Assembly (NCBI RefSeq): GCF_022458985.1
Contig: NC_061787.1
Span: 22,949,629-23,013,628, forward strand
DNA length: 64,000 bases
Source of the DNA: Mugil cephalus
Lineage: Eukaryota > Chordata > Actinopteri > Mugiliformes > Mugilidae
Reading direction: 5' to 3'
Part shown: positions 55,301 through 64,000 of the stretch, in pieces
How the letters are laid out: each line of letters begins with the position of its first letter
Numbering within the stretch: position 1 is the first letter of the stretch
Notes under the pieces: generated by a model
What the model was told of the DNA's origin: nothing
What the model saw: only the letters and a program-made list of their open reading frames with translations
Databases searched by the model: none
Made by a program: the position numbers and the translations under genes

Positions 55301-58300
55301 CAGATACTTATCCATCATGCAATACCATCGGGGAGGCTAATGATTGGTCCCAAATTTATCATGACAAAGACCCTAAACACACAGCCAAGGTCATTAAGAA
55401 CTAGCTTCAGTGTAAAGAACAACAAAAAAATCCTGGAAGTGATGGCATGGCCCCCACAGAGACAGAAGGATTTGAGGAAGCCTACATCCACAGAAGATCT
55501 GTGGTTAGTTCCCCAAGATGTCTGAAACAACCTACCAGTCGAGTTCCTTCAAACACTTTGTGTACCTAGAAGAATTGATGGTGTCTTGAAGGCAAAGGGT
55601 GGTCACACCAAATATTGATTTGATTTCGATTTCACAGTACTGTATGTGTGTGTGTGTGTGTGTTTTCTCGGTAGGGGTGTGTTACGCTGAGTTTGGTGTC
55701 CGTGTCCCCAAAACAACTGGCTCGGCCTACACCTACAGTTATGTGACAGTAGGGGAGTTTGTGGCATTTTTCATTGGCTGGAACCTGATCCTGGAGTATT
55801 TGATCGGCACTGCAGCTGGGGCCTCAGCTCTCAGCAGCATGTTCGACTCTCTGGCCAATCACAGCATCAGCAACTACATGATAACACACCTGGGCACGCT
55901 CAGAGGACTCGGTCAGACATCATTTTACATGAAATGGTTTCTGGCTTCAGAGTTGGTATGTCTTTGAGCTGCTGTGTCTCTGTCTTAGGTAAAGGTGAGG
56001 ACACGTATCCTGACCTGCTGGCCCTGTTCATTGCCCTGCTGGTCACAGTAATTATTGCCCTCGGTGTGCGAAACTCTGTGGGCTTCAACAACATCCTGAA
56101 TGTGGTCAACCTGTTGGTTTGGATCTTCATGATCATCGCTGGACTCTTCTTCCTTTCTGCCAGCAACTGGAGTGGTGGTAAATTCCTGCCATATGGCTGG
56201 TCAGGGGTGAGATATTATAACACTCAACAGTCACTTGTTCAAATCTCTGCGTTCTAAAAAGCATATTTGTGTAGTAGTTGAAGTAATGTAATGTTTTGCA
56301 TGAGTCTCACCAGTTTTCTGCTTTATGGCAGTGTACTTTTCTGGATTACATCAACTTAAAATTACACTTCTTTCAATTAACCTACTATTCTTATTCAAGT
56401 CAAAGTGTGTGTTTCAAAGATCCAAAGACATGTTGACATGTCCCAACAATTTTCTTTTTTCCGTGTGACATGAAATAATAAGAGGGTGATAACTGTTCCT
56501 CAGGTCCATGGGTAAAAAAGCATTAGATGATCTCAAATATATCGTAAGGCTTTAGTAACTTGTTTGTATTCAGGTGATGCAAGGTGCAGCGACTTGTTTC
56601 TACGCCTTCATAGGCTTCGATATCATCGCAACTACGGGAGAGGAGGCAAAAAACCCTAACACCTCCATCCCTTATGCCATCACTGCCTCACTGGTCACCT
56701 GCCTCACTGCCTATGTATCGGTCAGTTCATGTTTATGTTCATGCTTTTATACAAAACAAAGTTAAATATTTTATCTGAACAGAAAAATGCCTATTTTTAA
56801 AGATGCGCCGAAGGTACCAAAATAATTGTTTTTATATGAATCATTTAAAACATTTGTCTTCTGACTGGAAGAAAACACAGAAGTAGCTGCCTGGAATGTC
56901 CATTATGGTAATCGCATTAGCAGTCTACACCTAGGGAGGCTTTCCTGTCAACCTATTAAACCCACAGAGCTGCAAAAGTAGCTTGATCCTCAGCCAAATT
57001 ATTGTTTTTTGTGAATCTAGTGCTTGAGACAATGCAAAACATAAAAAATAGGAGCACACAGGTAGCGCCTGTGACTGTGCATAGATGGAGATAAGAATCA
57101 AGTGCTTTCCTGCTGGTAACTGGTTCCTTTTTGCCCTAGAGTCCAGGACCATGTAGGCTGACTAAGTTAGTCTCTCCACATCTTTCCTCTCTGCAGGTGA
57201 GTGTGATCCTGACTCTCATGGTTCCTTTCAACCTGATAGATGGCTCGGCTCCTCTCATGGAGATGTTTGCCGTGCATGGCTTCATGTGGGGTAAATACAC
57301 TGTGGCTGTTGGCTCTATAGCTGGACTTACCGTCTCTCTACTGGGATCCCTGTTTCCAATGCCCAGGATCATCTATGCCATGGCCCGGGATGGACTGCTG
57401 TTCAGGTGAAGAGGCCTGAGGCACACAGACATACACACATTAAGGATATAGACTTGTAGCAAGTGGTAACTCTGAATTATTGTGTCTGTATTTGAAGGTT
57501 CCTGTCACATGTGTCTGCACTCACACACACTCCGACAGTGGCGTGTGTGGTGTCAGGTTTCCTGGCAGGTATCCTGGCTCTGCTGGTGAGCCTGAGGGAC
57601 CTAATTGAGATGATGTCTATCGGTACACTGCTGGCTTACACTCTTGTCAGTGTGTGCGTGCTCTTACTGCGCTACCAGCCCGATGAACAGACCGACACTC
57701 ACCATTTTAACAGTAAGGGGGACTTGGACAGCCTCAAGTATCAGGACAGTGGAGATATCCTCACCAAAGATGACCAGATCCTGATTGCAGGCTCAGACAC
57801 TGATGGGTCATCTTCTTACCACGCTAGCAGGACGGAGGGGGAGGGGGACGACTCAGATTTCCACACAGGCCATGCCTCATTACTCAAAAGGCTTCTGGGA
57901 GGTCATTACTACACCCTGCGGCTTAGGTTGGGAATGCCCGATGCGTCAGCACAGCCCACCCCTGCCACCGGCCGCACAGTGACCAGATGCACCCTCCTCC
58001 TCTTCCTCATGTCCTTTCTCCTCTGGTCTACAGTCATATTTGGTGTTGAGGAGGGCACAGGGGCCGGGGCGGTGTTTTCAGGCCTGATGGCTACTCTGAT
58101 GGTGGGGTCCATGGTGAAGCTTTTGATTATAATAATACAACAGCCAGAGAGCACACGCAGCCTGCCCTACATGGCGCCATGTGTACCATTTGTCCCTGCA
58201 GCAGCCATACTGGTCAACAGCTACCTCATGCTTAAACTGTCTCCACTCACCTGGGCCAGGTTCACCATTTGGTGCCTTATAGGTGAGTCCACACGATCAT

Positions 58301-59081
58301 GTTTATCGATTGTAGTTTGTAATGCAGCCTCAATAAAAAAATGTCTTGATATAAATAATAATGGATTGCTTTATATAGTGGTCATCATGTCAGAATACAT
58401 TATAACCATTATATCGCTGCTAGGTATTTTTACTGTGACAACCTGCATTTTAACTCCAGTCCTTTGCGCACCTGGGTTTCACATATGCATTCAGTACCTT
58501 TTTGTACCAGCTTTATGTTTAGTTTGTGATATAGACGAGTGAGTCTGTTAAGTCTGAGTTATCAGTTTTCCTTTGAAACAAACCACAGACTGACAATATT
58601 CAGTCATACATATTAAACTTTATGTAAGAGCCCTGGTTGGACTAATACTTGCATCTATCTTGTTATATCTGCAGTTTCTTAGCGGATGTTTCATCTGAAA
58701 CTCATGAAGACTGATAACTCAGGCTCTCTTTTTTCACTGTGTCTGTTCTCAGGCCTGCTGATTTATGGATGTTATGGAGTGTGGCACAGCACGCTGGAGC
58801 TGAATACCAGAGAACAGCAGGCCCAGGCAAGCTCCTACCAGCGCTACAACGACCACCTGGATGACACCTTCTCCCCCGATGATGACCTCTACCCCCAGGA
58901 ACAGGGCGAGAGACCCTACCAGGGCTGGTCTGCTCCAGAGGAGAGAGGACACCAGCAGCAGCAGGAATACCAGGACCAACTGTGGAACCAGTACGAGGAC
59001 CAAGATGGACACCAGCAAAGTCAGTATGGGGATGATGGTGACCAGAATGATTACAGTCTGGTGCAGAAAGCTGGTATTTAA
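52380..59081 (+). CDS. slc7a14: SLC7A14, cationic amino-acid transporter family member
   Basis: Coding exons 52380-52680, 55675-55911, 55989-56206, 56574-56720, 57197-57405, 57498-58282 and 58753-59081 encode 741 residues (human about 771). The start ATGGCGGTG is the first in-frame Met. The APC-fold core is near-identical to mammalian SLC7A14: [80 protein letters not shown] and [18 protein letters not shown]. About 14 hydrophobic segments are visible. A long acidic cytoplasmic loop lies after [10 protein letters not shown] (about residues 430-505). The tail is rich in Gln, Asp and Tyr. SLC7A14 is a brain- and retina-enriched lysosomal membrane protein linked to cationic amino acid or GABA handling; human mutations cause retinitis pigmentosa. 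The donor at 55912 (GTCAGA) is weak. Intron 1 (3 kb) ends in a Tc1 relic. Confidence 0.93.
52785..53760. repeat. Diverged local duplications in SLC7A14 intron 1
   Basis: The block with ATGGACACAGTCACTGTAAC and GGATGGATGACTGGGTGAA near 52850-52925 recurs at 53650-53735 (ATGGACACAGTCACTATAAC, GTAGATGGATGGGTGAAGAA). Related pieces (TTAGGCAC, AAAGGCATTAT, AAATACTT.AAACC) recur at 52755, 53095, 53360 and 53520. This suggests three or four degenerate units of a long tandem repeat. Confidence 0.45.
54284..55640 (+). mobile_element. Tc1-like transposon relic ending beside SLC7A14 exon 2
   Basis: The left end reads CAGTACTGTGCAAAGGTTTT then AGGCAGGTGTGAAAAAATGC, and the right end reads GGTGGTCACACCAAATATTG then CACAGTACTGTA, matching a fish Tc1 family. 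Broken transposase text lies in between: [15 protein letters not shown] and [19 protein letters not shown] in 55100-55525. The right terminus is cut short. Only a (TG)n tract and TTTTCTCGGTAG separate it from exon 2 at 55675. Confidence 0.75.
55642..55664. repeat. (TG)n microsatellite at the SLC7A14 exon 2 acceptor
   Basis: A TG run lies directly between the Tc1 relic and the acceptor TTTTCTCGGTAG. It replaces much of the normal pyrimidine tract. Confidence 0.85.
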
Positions 59082-59823
59082 GCAGAGGCAGCAGGTCCAG
59101 AGGAAAGACCAATTATGAGTTTGATGACGAAGAGGAAGACTGTATAGCGTTAATGTTTAAGGCTTTCAAAAACTAAATGAATCCCAAAACCTGAATACAA
59201 CTTATTTAGGAGTCAGCGTGGAGGATTTTGTGAAATCTGTGCTTGGATAAGAGCAGAAGGATGTTTGATACTACCCACCAGGACCCAAGTCAATGACAGA
59301 AACCTTAAAGTTGCATATTTGTGTGAAAACTCAGTTATAATTTAAACATTCCCACTGTAAGGGGACAATTACTTTGTATCAAGAAGACATGACACTCGCA
59401 ATGATTTGCCATCGGTGTCTACTGAAGTCATTACCCATTCCAATGTGGAGACATTTAATTCCCTCTTACTGTGCTTCAAGGACCAGAGTAGCGACTGGCC
59501 TGGTCAGCTCCACAGAACAACTGATATGTGATCATTTAGGTCCTTAAACTAGATTTTGGCACTGCAACTCAAGAAATTACAAGCAAATTAAGAAAACGAC
59601 TGACAATTTTACAAGTTGTGCAATGCAAATATTCACAACACTAGCAAATACAAAAAAGAAATGTTTCCAGGGGACCCCCACAAATGGAATAAAATATTAA
59701 ATATTATATGCCGTCAATCTGCAAATGAACTGTGCATATTGTAATATTATTTGAATCAACAACAACAAAAATAAGAAAAGGAATCATGCGATCAGGTTGT
59801 TAAAAAAAACACCACTAATAAGT

Positions 59824-60196
59824 AGAGATGTGCATTGATAAGATTTTATTGATACCTATGCCATTATTGATTCTGCTTATCGATCCGAAATGTTTGTCGA
59901 TTCCCTCATCAGTTCCTCCTGTGAATTTTTGGTTCTGAAAAAGTAGGTGTTTTTGTGTAAATGACAGAAATTTTATTGAGTTTCTAAACAAGAGACAAGA
60001 GATTGTGTAAGTAAACAAATATGAAATTGGTTACTGGATCCTTACTGGCACTATCCTGCTGAGACTTAGCGATAGCTGTACTTGTTGACCGGAATCGATA
60101 AGCAAGAAGGCTAATGATATCGATCAATTGAACCAGTTGGAACCGTTTCTTTTAAAGAATCAGTTCTGGATGCCGATTCCTACTGATAAGTAGCAA
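59824..60196. repeat. Foldback repeat family E in SLC7A14 3' region
   Basis: AGAGATGTGCATTGATAAGA, TCTGCTTATCGATCCGAAAT and TGTCGATTCCCT on the left are mirrored by GGAATCGATAAGCAAGAAGG and GCCGATTCCTACTGATAAG on the right. I recognise the text from a common fish foldback repeat. No target duplication is clear. Confidence 0.55.
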
Positions 60197-60943
60197 ACAT
60201 CAGCAACTCCAAAAGTCATAAAACTATGAATAACAAAGCATGTCCCAGCAGCTTCATCATGTTGTCGTCTTAGCCATGAATGGCTAGACTCACCTTTTTA
60301 TCAGAATCTAAATCTGGTAGAGCTCATTCTGGATTTCATTATGGGACCTTAAGTGATTATGACATTCTTGACAAATGCCTTCACTGCTTGTTCGCCCTTT
60401 AAAATTATTTAAATGTCAATATCTTTTACAACAGATGCAATAGTAAAATGTAAACAGCTCATTTCTCCAACGGCATCCATTTTGTTGTAAACCAATTCAA
60501 TTCCACTGCACTAAGAAGACATGCATGACTATGTCACTGTTACTACTCTCTCATCAAGCCCACCCAAACGAACTGATTGGCCCATCAGATTGTTGGAGTA
60601 TAATCAGCTCCACATGGAGAGGCTTTCTGCCACAAAAAAAAAAAAAAATGTAGGCAGGGAAATTTAGATCTCTTTCTCCTAAAACAAAACAGCCTTGACA
60701 TGACTGCCATTGCATGAATTTTATTTTGCAAACTAAGCAAACATCAGTTTTGCAATGACTTCTCTGCTTCCTGTGGCTGTTCACCCACATGTCATTTCTA
60801 CTGGAGACAGTGGATACCACTTCCACGTTTGATTTGGGCTTTCTCAAAAGTCTTTACTTTATGCTTTTGTTTGGATGAATGATATTTATTTAGTGTCTAC
60901 ATAGTGTTGATTTGTGTAAAAGAGAATGAGTGTTTGTTTGAGA

Positions 60944-60949
60944 AATAAA
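60944..60949 (+). terminator. AATAAA poly(A) signal, likely SLC7A14 distal
   Basis: The hexamer is followed by TCATTTTGAGTG and a long A tract (60996-61016). It lies only about 80 bases from the CLDN11 signal on the other strand. Confidence 0.5.
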
Positions 60950-61028
60950 TGTCTCATTTTGAGTGAAATAATTCATCCTGAAACTCGTTTTCTAGCAAAA
61001 AAAAAAAAAAAAAAAAGACGTTAAAGCT

Positions 61029-61034
61029 TTTATT
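61029..61034 (-). terminator. AATAAA poly(A) signal, likely CLDN11
   Basis: The plus strand reads TTTATT in AGCTTTTATTATG. On the minus strand this is AATAAA about 540 bases past the CLDN11 stop. A minus-strand T run follows, which is suitable downstream context. Confidence 0.5.
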
Positions 61035-61576
61035 ATGTGTAACAGTGGACAGACATCAATACAGGCACACAGATAATTGACATTGATTATGCTGAGTTGT
61101 AAATTGCAGTTATTGGTAAAAACGTTTTTATAATTAAAAGTTAGCCTAGGCTTGTTTTTTATATTTTGAAAAGAGTTTGAAAGTGTTCATGCAGCTTAAA
61201 GAATAGTAATCATACAAATACAATGACAGAAACTTGTCCACACATTCAGTAAAGGCAACAAAACACTGCCGAATCTGTAGACGCTGCTAATCTGATCAAA
61301 TCCTCCTGACAGGACAAGATTAACTTGAGTCGTGTTCAGTTGAGGTCATGGACAGTTAACAGGCAGAGAGCCAACAAAAAGAGAGAAAAACCTCACTATT
61401 TGAAATATTACTTCCTGTCTGAGAAAAGTGTACAACTGCAGCTGAAGATAAAGTTTTTGAGTAGAATACACATTTTTGATCACTCGAAGCAGGCCAAAGA
61501 TAATCACTAACTTAACAATCAAGGCATGTGTTGAAATAAAATGAACAGTTTCAATTAAAGACAGAGAGGCAGTCCA

Positions 61577-62705
61577 TCACACGTTTGCGCTCTTGGCGTG
61601 GTTGGCGGGAGGATCCAGCGGCATGGCCGTACCCCTCTGCCTGGAGTAGTAGAAGCTGTTCTCCCTGCTTGGGATGCCTGGATCGGTTCCCTGGCAACAC
61701 AAGATCACTGAGCCGCCCAGGAGACAGAGACCAGAACCAACCCATCCAGCATATAGTGAGAAGCCAAACGACATCAGGCCTTCCTCTTTATGAGCACCAA
61801 TGGGGAACCACACAGTCGATATGATGCCACACAAAGCTGTTAAACAGAAAAACGTATTACTTTTTGTCTAAAATGCTCTTCCCATGAGCTTGTGTTTGGT
61901 GTCAGACTGTCTGACCCTGAGGCTGTGAAAAGGAACTACCTGTCTCATCCCACAGGAACCTAGACAGGATGAAGCTGCCAGACCCTGACCCCCATCTGCC
62001 ATCCATTCTCCCCGCTGCAGCCACTGGGAAAGTACTGTAAATCCCGAGACTACTCTTGTCTAAAACTAAAGGACTAACCTGAAAACTACTAAAATTTGCA
62101 ACTGTAATAGAAATATACTAAGACTTCTTTCTGGGGGACACATGTTCCCATGAAATAAAGCATTACATTGTAGTATGAGAACCTTGGTTATAAGCTGGTA
62201 GAGCTCCCAGGAAATGAATGGGAGTCAATGTAATGCCCTCTGAGGTGTTAGAAACATAAACCCTCACCCATGAGAATGAAGAGGACGCCTCCCACCCGGG
62301 AGCGGCACCGCTTGATGGTTGAGTTATCATTCTGCAGCCGGACACATTGCATAGACATGAGGACTAGCAGCATCGCTGGTAGACCCATCAGACATGCGCA
62401 GATCATCAAAGCACGAGACGTCTGGACGTAGGCTGAGTGAGAGAGAGAGAGAGAGTGAGAGGTAGGCTACGTTTGCAGTGAAGAATGCACACAGATGTGT
62501 AGGGTAGTCCAAAAGACAACACCAGAATGTACTTTATGTGAAGTTTTTGAAGGTTCCACAGACCATGCTTGATCTAAAAAATAAAGCTAATATAAAACCA
62601 CCGGGACTGGTTTGAGTATTCCTTATAATGTTTCACTTTCCAAAGAAGCCACTGGGCTGAGTGGTAAAATGTCTTTAAAAAACTCGAACAATTGAGTCGG
62701 TTTTC

Positions 62706-62747
<42 letters not shown>

Positions 62748-63334
62748 ATACGTATGATTTTAAGCCTGTTTTGTAGTAATTTTAATGACATTCTGTGTGG
62801 GTTATTGTATGGATCAATATTGATCACACTACACAGCACACTATTTTTGTAGATCTTTGGAGGACCTACCATTTACCTAATTCGTTCCTTAACCCACAAT
62901 TGCACAACTGCCACGATTCCTTTACCCGTATCCCAATCTTATAAGAAAAACCCTCACAGATTATTAAGCCCACAAACTCAGGCATAACTGGACGAACGCC
63001 ATTTGAACAGAAAGGCTTTTGAATATCCAAACAATCTATTCTCAGTATCCTCAAAATATATACTATAACCACACTACCACCTCCATGACTGAGAAGCGTT
63101 TCTCTCACCGGGCAGCGTGAGAATCTGGTTGAGGGCCACGCAGTGGTAAAGCGCCGGAGAGATGACGCACTCCGCCCAGAGGCCCCGGGACCCCAGCTCG
63201 TCCATGCGGACGCAGGTAGCCACCGTGTAGTCGCAGGTCCGGACCCAATCGTTGGTGGCTGTAGCGACGATGACCCCGACCCAGCCCGCACAACTCGCCG
63301 CGCTGCCTGTAATCTGCCTGCACATGTGTGCCAT
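61577..63334 (-). CDS. cldn11: Claudin-11 (oligodendrocyte-specific protein)
   Basis: On the minus strand, coding exons 63334-63109, 62432-62268 and 61836-61577 encode 216 residues (mammalian 207). Four membrane segments are visible, near residues 8-26, 83-103, 122-142 and 155-178. The first loop has the claudin signature: W30 (NDW), G51-L52-W53, C56 and C65. YVQTSRALMIC, PAMLLVLMSM, TVWFPIGAHKEEG and FSLYAGWVGSGLCLLGGSVI match claudin-11. The C-terminus NHAKSANV ends in a PDZ-type motif as in mammals (AKSAHV). A second Met lies at residue 4 (MAHMC); the first is used because mammalian claudin-11 begins four to five residues before the aligned Leu/Gln. Claudin-11 makes tight junctions in CNS myelin and between Sertoli cells. 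It is convergent with SLC7A14, as in human. Confidence 0.93.
62435..62458. repeat. (GA)n microsatellite beside CLDN11 exon 2
   Basis: GAGTGAGAGAGAGAGAGAGA on plus is the pyrimidine tract of the CLDN11 exon 2 acceptor when read on the minus strand. Confidence 0.8.
62617..62743. repeat. Penelope-like terminal fragment plus long T tract in CLDN11 intron 1
   Basis: AAAGAAGCCACTGGGCTGAG and TGGTAAAATGTCTTTAAAAA resemble the right terminal segment of the Penelope elements (GAAGAAGCTACTCGGATGAG, TGGCGAAACGTCTTCAAGAA). A run of about 38 T follows. Confidence 0.45.
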
Positions 63335-64000
63335 GAAGAGTCGTCGTGCGTTTTTACGCGTTCCAAAAAAAAAAAAAAAGAACTTCAAGGAGGCGCACTG
63401 CCTATGAAAATTATAAAGTAATTCCTACTGTTATAGAAAATGAATAAATATGTCGTTTCTTCTCTACCTAGTAACAGAAATACCACGTAGCTTAATATAA
63501 TGAAAAACAGAAGCAGAATAACTATAGAAGTGCGTCTCTTTGTTTTAGTTTTAAATCTGAAAAAAGCAATTTTGCTCTGTTCCGTTGGTGTACTCCAGAT
63601 TGATCCACAGAAAATGCCTAGAAAAAGATTTATAACAGGGTGTGGTAGAAAACATACCCATCCATCCAAAGCCAATCAGAGCACATGTGAGACCCTAACC
63701 TAAACCAGATATGAGAGATGAGACGGCCTCAGACAGAAAAACAAAAACTGAACCCATCAAATGAACAGCAGATATAGAACGACTTGGAGTATTTGGCAGA
63801 GCCCTGTCCAGATTTACTTGAGTTTTATCAGGAAGGAACTTTGGTACATGTTTGGTTTATAAAATAGAGATTTGTCTTCATACTCACGTGCCTCACTGTG
63901 GCCCTCTGCTGGCGCTGCCTCCAATCTCAACATGTCAACTGACTTTATTTGACTTCAGACAAGATAATTCAATCCTTTTGATTATTCGTTTATTAAATAA
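63335..64000 (-). other. Upstream region of CLDN11
   Basis: I see an A-rich tract at 63365-63379 directly before the start codon region and a CACGTG E-box near 63886. No other gene or named repeat is evident. Open frames here are short and lack domains. Confidence 0.4.

Larger units (their letters stand above)
59082..60960 (+). other. slc7a14: SLC7A14 3' untranslated region
   Basis: No coding is recognised. AATAAA hexamers lie at 59688-59693 and 60944-60949. The second (GAGAAATAAATGTCTC) is the last before the convergent CLDN11 3' end. Confidence 0.5.

Noticed and set aside
58702-59112. 136-codon minus-strand open frame opposite the last SLC7A14 exon
   Set aside because: It is the reverse shadow of the Gln/Asp-rich SLC7A14 tail.

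Overview
The window looks like nuclear DNA of a teleost fish, probably a percomorph. Genes are split by GT-AG introns, the proteins are vertebrate, and the non-genic DNA is packed with fish-type transposons: Tc1/mariner, hAT and other foldback elements, L2/Rex-like LINEs, and Penelope-like elements with a GIY-YIG domain. There is no operon structure and no prokaryotic signal. Intron-exon models were assembled by hand from reading frame, splice sites and remembered vertebrate protein families; phases were checked across every junction.

Five protein-coding genes are present. Positions 56-27327 (+) hold the last 17 coding exons of TNIK (676 aa: intermediate region plus the complete CNH domain; the kinase domain lies upstream of the window). 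A 3'UTR of about 3.2 kb follows. Positions 36591-39640 (+) hold EIF5A2 (156 aa, four coding exons) behind a GC-rich promoter near 35.0-35.1 kb. Positions 44149-45706 (+) hold RPL22L1 (128 aa, four exons). Positions 52380-59081 (+) hold SLC7A14 (741 aa, seven coding exons). Positions 61577-63334 (-) hold CLDN11 (216 aa, three coding exons), convergent with SLC7A14. This order and relative orientation matches human 3q26.2 (TNIK, EIF5A2, RPL22L1, SLC7A14, CLDN11), except that SLC2A2, which lies between TNIK and EIF5A2 in human, is not seen here. The neighbours share ancestry rather than a pathway: a postsynaptic/Wnt kinase, a translation factor, a ribosomal protein paralogue, a lysosomal transporter-like protein and a tight-junction protein.

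Introns and intergenic DNA are a layered record of transposon activity. The 9.4-kb last TNIK intron holds a decayed BED-finger hAT transposase, a LINE reverse transcriptase fragment and several short foldback elements. The TNIK-EIF5A2 interval holds two near-identical Penelope-like copies carrying a GIY-YIG endonuclease frame; one is flanked by a perfect 14-bp target duplication. A 282-bp derivative without the GIY-YIG frame, also with a perfect 14-bp duplication, sits in a TNIK intron. A three-level nested transposon stack lies at 47.45-49.51 kb. A Tc1 remnant ends only tens of bases before the SLC7A14 exon 2 acceptor.

No wholly new cellular system is evident. The strongest items for follow-up are the Penelope-derived non-autonomous elements, a candidate 9-nt TNIK microexon, the nested and foldback transposon families, and the closely packed convergent 3' ends of SLC7A14 and CLDN11.
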